The notes: generated by a model not told the origin, from the sequence alone. Numbered from the stretch's first letter, positions 24,586 to 35,730 are shown. The stretch is DNA of 64,000 nt from Leptobrachium leishanense (GCA_009667805.1 CM019063.1:62147506-62211505), one strand, 5' to 3'. Translations and numbers: made by a program.

Positions 24586-25033
24586 GGCTGGGGTCAGACG
24601 AGTGCAGTTATCACGTCCGTGTTGCAGCGCATTTATACATCCGTGGCAGCATAGAATTGTGTTAAATGGAGCCCCTCACACGAAGTACGTCCATACGGAA
24701 GTGCGGACGCATGATGGATGCGGCAAACGGACGCAGGTTAGGCAAGAATGTAATACTGCTAGAACGGACGTGCGGAGTGCGCCACGTCTGCAACGTACGC
24801 ATAGCTTTGTGTGTGAGTGATGGAACGTGGTCAGACAGACTGCATTTATACGTCCAGCATTTTTGACGGACAAAATGTTTTTTCATTTTAATTTATTTCC
24901 CTGCTACATCAGTCAAAAATTATGTCAGTGAAAAAAACGGACTGTGTGGCCACTACCTTGTCGTCAGTCAGAAAGTACGTCCGTACTGCACGGACGCACA
25001 GTCCGTACAAAATGCGCTCGTCTGACCCTAGCC
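24586..25033. mobile_element. Harbinger-like MITE 1
   Basis: Ends GGCTGGGGTCAGACGAGTGC and GCGCTCGTCTGACCCTAGCC, flanked by TTA (24583-24585, 25034-25036). The interior is CGTCCG-rich. It interrupts the LINE coding region. Sister copies are at 26212, 27111 and 49496. Confidence 0.88.
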
Positions 25034-25950
25034 TTATAGGATGAGGGACTGCTAGGGGAAGCAGCCTATTCAGGTAGGGTGGCAGCTTCCCAGAAAAGCT
25101 CTTAAACACCAGGTTGGAAAGGTGAAGAGTGCTTCTAGATTCCAGCGACTGCCAGTTTAGCTCTTTTAACATGTCACAATGGTGGGTCATGTAGTTACAT
25201 TGTAGCACAAAGCGGCAGAATGAGTTATACAATGTAGTAAGTTTCTGAAGGTGCGTTTGCAGGGCGGCTGCATACACTACATCTCAGTATTCAATAGCCG
25301 GCATAAGCATTTGTTGTACAATCTGTTTTCTTACCACGGGGCTCAGGCAGGATTTGTTTCTGCACAGGGCACCTAGTTTGGGGTAAAGTTTAGATGAGTT
25401 TTTCGATGTGGGGGCCAAAGGATAGATTTGGGTCTAACCACTAGGGATGAGCCGAACACTCCCCGAGTTCGGTTCGAGCCCGAACCCGAACTTCCCATTT
25501 GTTCGGGACCGAACCAGAACCCAAACCCCCATGCAAGTCAATGGGGCTGAAAATTCGGTTTTTTGGAGTGCCCTCCAAGAGGGCATATATGCTACATATT
25601 TGCCATAAAAGGTGTATGGGGGTCCGGGTAGTGCCCTGGGGGACAGGAAACAAGGACAAAAAGTTTTTTAAAAAACGTTTTTAAAGGGACAGTGAGTTTT
25701 CCATGAAATAAGGGTTAAAAATAAAAATGAAAAATTCCTTCAAATATCGTGCCTAGGAGGTCCCCATAACCTGCCTGTGAAGTGGCGGATTTCTAGGATG
25801 TATAGAAATATGTAAAAACCAAAAAATGACATTTCAAATGACGGTAAATGCTTTTCCTTTAATCTATCCATAAACAACTGCTTGGGGCGGCAGTCTGTAT
25901 GAAAAGAGGAGACATTTTCGGACACGCAGAAAAAGTTTACTGATTTTTTG

Positions 25951-26894
25951 GCGGTGAAAAGCAGGAGAATGACTGGAGAATGGAAACTTCTAGACCAAAA
26001 AGCCGATTTGGAAAGTGAGATAAATGGGAGAATTTTTCTGGTTCGGCTATTTTGACCTAGAATTTTCCATTCTCCAGTCATTCTCCTGAGTTTCACCTTT
26101 CTCTGAATAACCCTGTCAGGGTTATTCAGAGAGCGGTGAAGAGCAGGAGAATTACTGGAGAATGGAAAATTCTAGGTCAAAATAGCCAAACCAGAAAAAT
26201 TCTCCCATTTAGGCTAGGGTCAGACTAGCGAATTTTTAACGTGCGTTTAGGCGCACTTAATCACGGCCCCACTAGCAGCAAATGACGGGCAATGACGGCC
26301 AATATACAAAGTACGGTCGCACGAAAGTCCGGCTGCGCAACGCAAGTGGAAAATGAACGCATTTTTTCGATAACGCAGAACCGCTAGTACAGACGTACAG
26401 AGTGCGCTGCGTCCACTAGCGGCATGTGTGTGTGATTTGGAGACGTCAGACCCTTCTCATGTACGGCCAACATAACGTCCAGACACCCAAAGTTTCCTGG
26501 TTTGGATCCGTAAAAAATCACGCACAAAAATGTGCATCGTATGACCGTTTTCGCGCAATCCGTGAAAAAATACGGCAATGCGTTCGGACGCACTTTTTGA
26601 CAGTCGCTGTGAAAAATGCGTTAGTCTGACCCTAGCCTTATCTCACTTTCCAAATCGGCTATTTGGTAAAGATTGTTCTCTTTTCCAGCCATTCTGGTTT
26701 TCACCTTTCTCTGAACAACACTGAGAGAGAGGTGAAAGCCAGGAGAACTGGCAAGAGAAGAGAACAATCTAGACCAAATAGCCGATTTGGAAAGTGAGAT
26801 AAATGGGAGAATTTTTCTGGTTTGGCTATTTTGACCTAGAATTTTCACTTCTCCAGTTATTGTCCTGCTTTTCACCGCTCTCTGAATAACCCTG
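25951..26894. mobile_element. cluster of short foldback elements (CAGGGTTATTCAGAGAG)
   Basis: Tandem or nested copies of a palindromic element with ends CAGGGTTATTCAGAGAGCGG and arms around GAGAATGACTGGAGAATGGA. One copy ends at 26115 and the next starts at 26117. A further pair meets near 26730. A Harbinger-like MITE sits inside the second. They lie within the hAT at 25442. Confidence 0.7.
26212..26637. mobile_element. Harbinger-like MITE 2
   Basis: Ends GGCTAGGGTCAGACTAGCGA and CGTTAGTCTGACCCTAGCC, TTA on both sides (26209-26211, 26638-26640). Confidence 0.88.
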
Positions 26895-27110
26895 TGAATG
26901 TTTAATCCCGAGGTGAAAAATAACATTGCTTTAGATTTTTTTCAAACACCAGTTAAATGCAGCATATAAGGATGTTTTAGGGAAATTAATTCTCAAATCT
27001 CAATCAGAAGCAGACACCACCCCACCCTCAGTATATTGTACAATGTATCAAATTGATTACCAGACTAAAAACACCTGGTGTTATGCCCATTTGTGAACAG
27101 AGGTCATTTA

Positions 27111-27537
27111 GGCTAGGGTCAGACTAACGCATCTTTCGCGTTGTCTGTGAAAAAGTGCGTTCGAATGAATGGACGCATTTTTTCACAGAATACGCGATAG
27201 CGGTCATACGATGCGCATTTTCGTCCGTGATTTTGTACGGATCATCAATAAAACACTTTTTGTGTCTGGACGTTATGTTGGCCGTACACTAGCAGCGTCT
27301 GATGTCTCCCAATCACGCAAACACGCCGCTATGCGGACGCAGCGCACTCTGTACGTCAGTACTAGCGGTTTGACGTTCTCGAAAAAATGCGTTCGTTTGC
27401 CACTTGCGTTGCGCGGCCGCACTTTTGTGCGGCCGTTCTTCATATGCAGCCCGGCATTGGACGTCATTTGCTGCTAGCACGGCCATGATTTAGTGCGGTT
27501 AAACGCACGTTAAAACTGCTTTCGTCTGACCTTAGCC
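27111..27537. mobile_element. Harbinger-like MITE 3
   Basis: Ends GGCTAGGGTCAGACTAACGC and CTTTCGTCTGACCTTAGCC, TTA on both sides (27108-27110, 27538-27540). It is close in sequence to MITE 2 but in the opposite orientation, judged from the interior. Confidence 0.88.
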
Positions 27538-28023
27538 TTAGAGTTGATAATCTTTCCACGTACACATTAGTTTTTAATTCAATATCTAATAAACCGTTGC
27601 TTATAATATTCTGCAGTAAAGAGTCTCTTTATTTCTAGATTTTTTAGTATTTTTTTAAGCATTTTTTATACTTTTTTCAAAATTTCTTTTTTTTATCGAA
27701 CCCGAACTGGACACGCCCAAAAAGTTCGAAATTCGCGAACTTTCGAACTGTCAACGTTCGGGTCGAACTCCGAACCGTCCGAACCCGAACAGCTCATCCC
27801 TACTAACCATATACCTAGATATTTGAGAGAAGTGACTGTGGTCAGCGTGCCATTTGATTTTGTTCTGACACATAGATGGGGATTTTGCAATTTGTGTAGT
27901 TTAGGTTTTGTTCCAAAGAGCATCGTGAAGTTTTGCCAGTATTTAGAAAACGTTTGTTATCTTTGATCCACTTTTCTGCCTCTGTGAATTGTTCTTGCAG
28001 CACTGCCTCCAGTATATACAAAC

Positions 28024-29457
28024 ATGGTTATTCAGAGAGCGGTGAAAAGCAGGAGAATGACTAGAGAATAGACATGTGCATTCGTTTTAGTACTAAAACG
28101 ATTTAGTCCGAATTTTGGGATAATTTAGTTTTCGTATGACTCAAGAGAAACGAAACTGCTCAGTACAAAAAAGCGAAAGAAAATAAAATAAAATGCACTA
28201 TATTTTAGTTTCAATCCTTTTTGTAATATTACATTGATGAGTGAAGGAGACCAGCAATGAAGAGCGCAACATCGCAAAGCTACAGAAAAGGTTTGTATGC
28301 GTAATCCTTCCTGACCCCCTACCCGAAAATCTGACAGTGATAGAGGTCCAGAATTTTCACTCGCAGCACAGACAGCCAGCACAGGAGAGGAAACCTTTCC
28401 TTAATCCTTGCATGTCTATGAGGCAGACAAGATGATAAAAGCAGCTGGAGAAGGAAAACATTCAAATAAATCACACTGAAAGCTAATGACAGAGGAGGGC
28501 TGGATAGTAAAAACCCCTTTATGACAGTCAGCGCTGGGAGAAGAGAGGGACTTTATAAAACGTGTGTTATCTCCCCTCCCGCTCTGCATAATAGAGGCTT
28601 AGGTCTGATACATTTTATATTATCCAGGAGCACTATCCCCCTTTTCTCATCTATAATACACATTTTATATAAAGTCCCTCTCCTCTTCCAGTGCTGCTTG
28701 TTATAAAGGTTTTTTTTATGTCTGATACATTTAGTATCAGCTCTCACAGTTACTCTGTCATTATGAGCCTTCAGTGTGATTTATTTGAATGTTTTCCCTG
28801 GATTTAAAGAGCTTTATTTTATTATATAAATAAATTTGCACCAGTCATCTCTTCTCTGAGCTTTCAGACCGATTTACGTTAATATTTTCCCTCTCCCCTG
28901 CTTTTATATTCCTGTGTCTCCCCCACAGAGATACAAAGTTTAAGTAAACGTTCCCTCTACTGTGCTGGATAAGCATTGCATTCCGAAGTTCTGCACCCTC
29001 CACATACCAATGCAGTAGGATGTTCTATACAGAGAGGGGCATTAATCAATGCAGGATGATGTTCTATACATTATACAGAGAGGGGTATTAATGCAGGAGG
29101 ATGTTGTATACATTATACTGAGAAAGGTATAAATTGAGGAGGATGTTCTATACAGAGAGGGACCACTTCAATAGTAATTGTATCCACTGGTTTTCGGATG
29201 AAAGAAATTAGTTTTCATACTAAAGAACTGAAAACGAATTTCTTTAGCAACTAAATAAATTGCATTTTAGGACTAATTCATTAGTTGAAAACTAAATTTT
29301 GTGCTGTGCACATGTCTACTAGAGAATGGAAAATTCTAGGTCAAAGTAGCCAAACCAGAAAAATTCTCCCATTCACTTTCCAAATCGGCTATTTTGACCT
29401 ACAATTTTCCATTCTCCAGTCATTCTCCTGCTTTTCACCTCTCTTTGAATAACCCTG
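28024..29457. mobile_element. short foldback split by a hAT MITE
   Basis: Left arm GGTTATTCAGAGAGCGGTGA...AATGA at 28024-28068 and the rest at 29319-29457 ending CTCTTTGAATAACCCTG. The two parts rejoin into the family's normal sequence when the 1.25-kb insert and one 8-bp duplication are removed. Confidence 0.75.
28069..29318. mobile_element. hAT-type element (TAGACATGTGCA ends)
   Basis: 1250 bp with perfect terminal repeats TAGACATGTGCA / TGCACATGTCTA. CTAGAGAA is duplicated exactly (28061-28068, 29319-29326). Interior blocks such as TTAGTACTAAAACG are mirrored by TAGTTTTC / ACTAAAGAAC-type sequence. The short open frames inside do not resemble a transposase. Confidence 0.85.
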
Positions 29458-29764
29458 ATAGCAACTTTCCAGGTATATACGTACAGTATATGGAATTTAG
29501 ACTCACCCTTCACCTTTCCAACATGGTGTTTAAGAGTTTTTCTGGGAAGCTGCCACCCTACCTGAACAGACTGCTTCCCCCAGCAGTTCCCTCATCCTAT
29601 AACCTCCGATCCAGGACCAGCACCTTACTTGCAAAACCACAATACAAAAAGAAAGTGGCTCGATCCTCATATTCCTACAGAGGACCGCAAATGTGGAATA
29701 ACCTCCCAGACGCCATCAAATCTTCCCCCAGTCTAAAGTCACTTAAGAGATCTCTATTAACATA

Positions 29765-30981
29765 CACTATATTGTCAAAAGTATTCGCTCACCCATCCAA
29801 ATAATCAGAATCCGGTATTCCAATCACTTCCATGGCCACAGGTATATAAAATCAAGCACCTAGGCATGCAGACTGTTTTTTTATAACATTTGTGAAAGAA
29901 TGGGTCGCTCTCAGGAGCTCAGTGAATTCCAGCGTGGAACTGTGATAGGATGCCACCTGTGCAACAAATCCAGTCGTGAAATTTCCTCGCTCCTAAATAT
30001 TCCACAGTCAACTGTCAGCTGTATTATAAGAACGTGGAAGTGTTTGGGAACGACAGCAACTCAGCCACGAAGTGGTAGGCCACGTAAACTGACGGAGCGG
30101 GGACAGCGGATGCTGAAGCGCATAGTGCGAAAAGGTCGCCAACTTTGTGCAGAGTCAATCACTACAGACCTCCAAACTTCATGTGGCCTTCAGATTAGCT
30201 CAAGAACAGTGCACAGAGAGCTTCATGGAATGGATTTCCATGGCCGAGCAGCTGCATCCAAGCCATACATCACCAAGTGCAATGCAAAGCGTCGGATGCA
30301 GTGGTGCCGCCACTGGACTCTAGAGCAGTGGAGACGAGTTCTCTGGAGTGACGAATCGCGCTTCTCCATCTGGTAATCTGATGGACGAGTCTGGGTTTGG
30401 CGGTTGCCAGGAGAACGGTACTTGTCTGACTGCAATGTGCGAAGTGTAAAGTTTGGTGGAGTGGGGATTATGGTTTGGGGTTGTTTTTCAGGAGCTGGGC
30501 TTGGCCCCTTAGTTCCAGTGAAAGGAACTCTGAATGCTTCAGCATACCAAGACATTTTGGACAATTCCATGCTCCCAACTTTGTGGGAACAGTTTGGAGC
30601 TGGCCCCTTCCTCTTCCAACATGACTGTGCACCAGAGTGGATGACAGAGTCTGATGTGGATGAACTTGACTGACCTGCACAGAGTCCTGACCTCAACTCG
30701 ATAGAACACCTTTGGGATGAATTAGAGCGGAGACTGAGAGCCAGGCCTTCTCGTCCAACATCATTGTGTTACCTCCCAAATGCACTTCTGGAAGGATGGT
30801 CAAAAATTCCCATAAACACACTCCTAAACCTTGTGGACAGCCTTCCCAGAAGAGTTGAAGCTGTTATAGCTGCAAAAGGGTGGACCGACGTCATATTGAA
30901 CCCTATGGATTAGGAATGGGATGTCACTTAAGTTCATATGCGAGTCAAGGCAGGTGAGCGAATACATTTGGCAATATAGTG
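29765..30981 (+). mobile_element. Tc1-type element family C, full-length but dead
   Basis: Terminal repeats CACTATATTGTCAAAAGTAT and the complement of CACTATATTGCCAAATGTAT, flanked by TA (29763-29764, 30982-30983). It contains one transposase frame with two in-frame stops. Confidence 0.92.
29900..30913 (+). pseudogene. Tc1 transposase with two in-frame stops
   Basis: A 337-codon frame holds from ATG 29900 to TAG 30911, broken only by TAA at 30374-30376 and TGA at 30671-30673. N-terminal helix-turn-helix (SEFQRGTVIGCHLCNKSSRE, IPQSTVSCIIRTW), linker SGRPRKL, first catalytic Asp in VLWSDESRFSIW just before the first stop, second Asp in [10 protein letters not shown], and Glu in DLNSIEHLWDELE. 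The normal HT residues after the second Asp are replaced. No frameshift, so decay is by point changes and the element is fairly recent. Confidence 0.9.
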
Positions 30982-31019
30982 TACCTCGATATGGAATGCA
31001 CCTGTAAACATGTAACTAA

Positions 31020-31200
31020 CAGGGTTTTTCAGAGAGAGGTGAAAACCAGGAGAATGACTGGAGAAGTGAAAATTTTAGGTCAAAATAGCCGATTTGGAAA
31101 GTGAGATAAATGGGAGAATTTTTTGGTTTGGCTATTTTAACCTAGAATTTTCCCTTCTCCAGTTATTCTCCTGATTTTCACCTCTCTCTGAATAACCCTG
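31020..31200. mobile_element. short foldback element, complete
   Basis: 181-bp palindromic element, ends CAGGGTTTTTCAGAGAGAGG and CTCTCTCTGAATAACCCTG, inner arms CAGGAGAATGACTGGAGAAG against CTTCTCCAGTTATTCTCCTG. It is the simplest copy of the family and shows its basic form. Confidence 0.85.
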
Positions 31201-31395
31201 ATAATGACTATTTCCTACATATTTATTTTTCTGTTAATCTGTATATTTGGGAGTTGTTTTTAATATCTTGCATTTTATTACTTTGTATTTCTGTAACAAT
31301 TCAATGTTCTTGAACCCAGGACATACTTGAAAATGAGTGAAATCTTAATGTATCCTTCCTGGTAAAATACTTTATAAATAAATAAATATATATAT

Positions 31396-31688
31396 ATATA
31401 TAACAAAAATTATGCTTGACGTACTTGAACGCATAACAATTTTTTTTTAATAAAAACAACAAATTTATTATAGTATGGTTAAAAATGAGCAACCGATGTT
31501 TCGGTGTCGGTTCTTTGTTTTTAACCATGCTAGAATAGGTTTTTTAAAAATATTTTTTGTTATACCCTGAGTGGGTTCACTTTATGATTTGGATATACAT
31601 CTTCTACAATTGTACATGGGCAGTTTTTTTCTGTTATGTTATATTTCTTGCAATAGTGGGGGGGTGTTAGATTTTTGTTTCTATAATC
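31396..31688. repeat. hairpin segment with GAAAC-type core
   Basis: ATGGTTAAAAA near 31475 faces TTTTTAACCAT near 31519. On the minus strand the loop side reads GACACCGAAACATCGGTTGC. This resembles the 3' half of a hammerhead (GAAA plus stem III), as at 35641-35730. The partner motif is unclear. Confidence 0.35.
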
Positions 31689-31845
31689 TATCAGGGTTAT
31701 CCAAAGAGATCCGAATTGCTTGGGAAAGGTAACCGAACGCTGAAAATCAGTGTTCGGTTACCTTTCCTGGCCATTCAGCTATCCAGAGACAGGGCCGGAC
31801 TGGGGATAAAAACCAGCCCTGGAAATAATTTCATACCAGCCCCAG

Positions 31846-33277
31846 TAATGTGTGGTGTGTTTGAGTGTATCACAGAGCTATACAGTAATGTGCGGTGTGT
31901 TTGAGGGTATCAGAGCTATATAGTTTGTGCGGTATCAGAGCTATACAGGGTATCAGAGCTATACAGTTTGTGCGGTGTGTTTGAGGGTATCAGAGCTATA
32001 CAGTATTGTGCGGTGTGTATGAGTGTATCACAGACCTATACAGTATTGTGCAGTGTGTATGAGTGTATCACAGAGCTATACAGTATTGTGCAGTGTATTT
32101 GAGGGTATCAGAGCTATACAGTATTGTGCGGTGTGTAAGAGGGTATCAGAGCTATACAGTGTTGTGCGGTGTGTATGAGGGTATCAGAGCTATACAGTAT
32201 TGTGCGGTGTGTATGAGGGTATCAGAGCTATACAGTATTGTGCGGTGTGTATGAGGGTATCAGAGCTATACAGTATTGTGCGGTGTGTTTGAGGGTATCA
32301 GAGCTATACAGTATTGTGCGGTGTGTATGAGGGTATCAGAGCTATATAGTGTTGTGCGGTGTGTATGAGAGTATCAGAGCTATACAGTATTGTGCGGTGT
32401 GTATGAGGGTATCAGAGCTATACAGTGTTGTGCGGTGTGTATGAGGGTATCAGAGCTATACAGTATTGTGCGGTGTGTAAGAGGGTATCAGAGCTATACA
32501 GTGTTGTGCGGTGTGTATGAGGGTATCAGAGCTATACAGTATTGTGCGGTGTGTATGAGGGTATCAGAGCTATACAGTATTGTGCGGTGTGTATGAGGGT
32601 ATCAGAGCTATACAGTATTGTGCGGTGTGTTTGAGGGTATCAGAGCTATACAGTATTGTGCGGTGTGTATGAGGGTATCAGAGCTATATAGTGTTGTGCG
32701 GTGTGTATGAGAGTATCAGAGCTATACAGTATTGTGCGGTGTGTATGAGGGTATCAGAGCTATACAGTGTTGTGCGGTGTGTATGAGGGTATCAGAGCTA
32801 TACAGTATTGTGCGGTGTGTATGAGGGTATCAGAGCTATACAGTGTTGTGCGGTGTGTATGAGGGTATCAGAGCTATACAGTATTGTGCGGTGTGTTTGA
32901 GGGTATTAGAGCTATACAGTATTGTGCGGTGTGTATGAGGGTATCAGAGCTATACAGTATTGTGCGGTGTGTATGAGGGTATCACAGACCTATAGTAATG
33001 CGCGGTGTGTTTGAGGGTATCACAGACCTGTAGTAATGCGCGGTGTGTTTGAGGGTATCACAGACCTATAGTAATGCGCGGTGTGTTTGAGGGTATCACA
33101 GACCTATAGTAATGCGCGGTGTGTTTGAGGGTATCACAGACCTATAGTAATGCGCGGTGTGTTTGAGGGTATCACAGACCTATAGTAATGCGCGGTGTGT
33201 TTGAGGGTATCACAGACCTATAGTAATGTGCGGTGTGTTTGAGGGTACTATCAGAGCTATACCGTATTGTGCGGTGG
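31846..33277. repeat. 38-bp minisatellite
   Basis: About 37 copies of a 38-bp unit containing GTGCGGTGTGTATGAGGGTA and TCAGAGCTATACAGTATT. Higher-order repetition is visible: blocks of several units with the same TTT/TAT and GTGTT/GTATT variants recur, for example 32240-32400 against 32600-32760. The last seven units form a separate variant with CACAGACCTATAGTAATGCG. Confidence 0.95.
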
Positions 33278-33311
33278 TTTTTTTAATCTTTAATTCCTGA
33301 TTTTCAAATAA

Positions 33312-33427
33312 TTTACAGACAGAGAGAAGTTCTGAACAAACAAGCACACACAAGTTGAGTGCTTATGAACAAATAAGCACACAACTTGTGTGTGCTTGTT
33401 TGTTCAGAACTTCTCTCTGTCTGTAAA
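33312..33427. repeat. perfect 45-bp inverted repeat
   Basis: Arms 33312-33356 and 33383-33427 are exact complements (TTTACAGACAGAGAGAAGTT outward from each side), with a 26-bp loop. It lies in the hAT at 31790. Confidence 0.9.
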
Positions 33428-34735
33428 TGACAGGCCTCTCTCGCCCCCCCCTCCATCTCCTCCACCAGTCAACACCACCACCTCCCTGAGTTCCCGCTCT
33501 CACCGCTGTCTGTGATGAAGAGCAGCTTGAAGAGGTGGTCGTATCCCGGGCCATGTTGGCGGCGACCTACTGTACAGGCGGGTGGGCCGGGTCCTGGGGT
33601 CCACGCACTCCTCGAATCCGCTTCCTGGAAAAAACAGCCAGAAGGGACAGCCAGACCACGGCACGCGAAGCAGGCATGCACCGACCCCAGCACCACCTGT
33701 GCAAGAAGCAGGCCGGGCGATTTAATTTAGTAATAACCGGCCGGCGGCCGATTACCCCCCCTCAGCCCTGCACCCAGGGCAGCCACGCCGGGTGCAGTGC
33801 CGTCCCAGTGAAATAGGAATCAGATTTTAGGGATTTCGTGCCGCGGCGGAGAAATAATACCCAGACAGAGATTCTTCAGGAAGTCAGGATTTATTCACCG
33901 AGACTCAGTGGCATCATGGCAGGACGACCAGCAATGAGTCCCGATGCACTTTTGCATATACATTTTATAGCCCCCGATGACGCGTGAAACCTTTCAGTTG
34001 GTAGTATAGATTTACAGATAACAGATAACAAAAGACCAGAATCTCATTAGCGGCCGTTCCCTCGAATCTATTCAGGAATCGTGGTTTCGGCTCATGCCCT
34101 GAGGGGTCTTGCTTGCTGGACACCTGGACAAACTTCTTTTGCACACGGTTCAGGGCTTTGCACACGGCTCAGGTTAACCCTTTGAGAACTTTCTTAAACT
34201 ATATCAGTTCTAATTACATAATCTTATAATACAAACTATTTTTCGCCAGTCCATTCCTCCTTCACCAGGAGCCTTCAACTGGCTGTGGCTGCCGGCCTCC
34301 TCCATTGTGTGCATGCGGCATACAGGCACGCAGGCAGCACGGGGGACGTTCTCTGCGCCTGCGCGTCTACATGGCCCATCACATGGTTAGTGAAGGGGCG
34401 GCGCCAAACAGCGTACGTGCCGTTCCCAGCCTTGTGTACTGTTCAGTATTGGTGAAGGCACGTACGCTGCAACGGCTGTCAGCCCTCCTCACTCACACAG
34501 CGGACGGCGGCTGAATTAAAGACACTGGAGCTGACTCGCTGACCATTAGCAAGTCAGCAAGGCAGTGTGTAGCCGGCCCCAGCCCGCTACCAACCCGCGG
34601 CCGCTCGTTGTCAAACAATTAAAATAAAAAATAAAAATTTAAAAAATTTAAAAATTTAAAAATTAAAACCGGCCCCAAAGTTTAAGCAGCCGACCGGGAT
34701 GCCTCCCGGTATCTCGGTAGGCCAGTCTGGCACTG
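33428..34735. other. hAT interior, no gene
   Basis: GC-rich sequence with many short open frames on both strands. None shows motifs I recognise. An AT-rich run (AAAATTTAAA type) is at 34618-34670. Confidence 0.4.
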
Positions 34736-35640
34736 TCCAGAGAGCAGGCAATTCGCCAAATCCTGGCAAATTGCCTGCACATACGGTGCCTGTTCGGTGC
34801 CTGTTCGAGGGCAGTGAAATCCCCATGAAAAAGCACTGCTTCAGCTATTCAGGGAACACAAACCAGCAGTGAAAGGTTCCCGAAATGCCCTGCCATTCGG
34901 TGGTTTAATTCGGCAAGTTAATTCAGGAGAATCCCATAGGCTTCAATGTTAAAAATATTCCCGTTTTAATTCAATATCTAATAAACCGCTCATTATAAAA
35001 TTCTGCATTAAAGATTCTCTTTATTTATAGTTTTTTTTAGGATATTTTAAGCATTTTTCTGATTTTTTTTTTAAAGTCTGATTTTTTTTGATTTTTTTTT
35101 AAGTTTACTTCTTTTTTCTGTAACAGCCCTTTTTATTATCATTCCCTGGACCTCATATGTAAATTTCAGACATTTTCGCTCAGTAGTTTCTTTGCAAACA
35201 GCGTTTCACTTTTTAAACATTCATACAAACTGTTTTGATAATCTATTCACCTGCCTCTGTCAGCGGTGTCGGCTTTTTCTCGGCTTTTTCCGGCGGCTTC
35301 GCTGCGTGTGATCGGCTCCTGCTCGGGTTTTTCTGGCGTCTTCGGGTTAATCCAGATGTTTTTGCGGGTTTTCGGCGTGTATTCGGCAGGTTTTGCAGTT
35401 AGTTTTTGTCAGGTTTGCGGTAGCTTTTCCCTGCAATTCGGGGACCCTGTGGTGTTTGCTGAATACACCGCATGGTCACCGAAATGGGATTGGCAACAAG
35501 GACCGAATTGAAGAGAACGAAAAGTCACCGAACGTGCGGTGACTTTTCGAATCTCTTTGGATAACCCTGTATATATAATCCAAAGAGTGGCCGCACTCAG
35601 GATCTTAAAATCACAAAATTTATTACAATAAATTATAAAA

Positions 35641-35730
35641 TATTACCGACGTTTCGTCTCTCTTGGGAGCCATTATCAAGGTTCCTTGATAATGGCTCCC
35701 AAGAGAGCCAAAACGTCGGTAATCTTTTTT
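35641..35730. ncRNA. head-to-head hammerhead-like motifs, decayed
   Basis: Two inverted copies meet near 35685. Each reads CCTTGATAATGGCTCCCAAG, AGAGCC or AGAGAC, then AAAAC or GAAAC and GTCGGTAAT. This keeps the order CUGAUGA / stem II (GGCTC...GAGCC) / GAAA / stem III expected of hammerheads, with GATAA instead of GATGA and one GAAA changed to AAAA. A Penelope-like retroelement remnant is my best guess. Confidence 0.4.

Larger units (their letters stand above)
25442..27802. mobile_element. non-autonomous hAT, deletion derivative of the 42-48 kb element
   Basis: Ends TAGGGATGAGCCGAACACTC and CGAACAGCTCATCCCTA; flanking CTAACCAC and CTAACCAT form an 8-bp duplication with one change. The left 500 bp (GGGCATATATGC, CATAAAAGGTGTATGGGGGT, CTGGGGGACAGGAAACAAGG) is almost identical to the same part of the 42111-48418 element. 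The transposase is absent and other MITEs have filled the middle. Confidence 0.88.
24421..28020 (-). pseudogene. LINE ORF2 C-terminal remnant
   Basis: Recognisable reverse-transcriptase thumb and C-terminal sequence in pieces: SLKYLGIWL and DPNLSFGPHIEKLI on either side of the hAT insertion, then LQTHLQKLTTLYNSFCRFVL, STLHLSNLVFKSFSGKLPPY and WNNLPDSIKS. Removing the hAT and one copy of its 8-bp duplication restores the continuous KYLGIWLDPNLSFGPHIEKL reading. The MITE at 24586 also splits the frame. The 5' part with the catalytic YxDD is not found. Inactive. Confidence 0.75.
20045..28023 (-). mobile_element. LINE (L2/CR1-like), one copy split by many insertions
   Basis: The minus strand holds pieces of one non-LTR element in order: RT thumb region (27810-28023), RT C-terminal coding (25034-25441, 24418-24585), 3' UTR with a 39-bp minisatellite (23996-24417, 21118-21487), and the 3' tail (20045-20256) ending TCCTTCCTGGTAAAAT then TTTATAAATAAATAAAT. 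The plus-strand copy at 29485-31395 has the same order. The gaps are filled by a foldback (20257-21117), a Tc1 (21488-22663), an unclassified stretch (22664-23220), a second foldback (23221-23995), a Harbinger-like MITE (24586-25033) and a hAT (25442-27802). Confidence 0.7.
29485..31395 (+). mobile_element. LINE (L2/CR1-like), plus-strand copy split by Tc1 and a foldback
   Basis: Coding remnant 29490-29762 (STLHLSNMVFKSFSG-type region of ORF2, YNLRSRTSTLLAKPQYKKKV, WNNLPDAIKSSPSLKSLKRS), then Tc1 at 29765-30981, a single 3' UTR unit (30984-31015), a foldback at 31020-31200, and the 3' tail 31201-31395. The tail ends CCTTCCTGGTAAAATACTTT and ATAAATAAATAAATAT. It has the same order as the minus-strand copy, which supports both reconstructions. 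Confidence 0.8.
31790..34735. mobile_element. hAT-type non-autonomous element carrying a minisatellite
   Basis: Ends CAGGGCCGGACTGGGGATAA and GTAGGCCAGTCTGGCACTG (imperfect inverted repeats), with an exact 8-bp duplication TCCAGAGA (31782-31789, 34736-34743). About half of it is a 38-bp tandem array. The rest has a 45-bp perfect palindrome and GC-rich sequence without a coding frame. Confidence 0.88.
31692..35570. mobile_element. foldback element split by a hAT
   Basis: Ends CAGGGTTATCCAAAGAGATC and GAATCTCTTTGGATAACCCTG, with TAT on both sides (31689-31691, 35571-35573). It matches the 20257 and 40755 copies. Without the hAT at 31790-34735 it would be about 0.9 kb, the same length as the uninterrupted copies. 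Confidence 0.85.
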
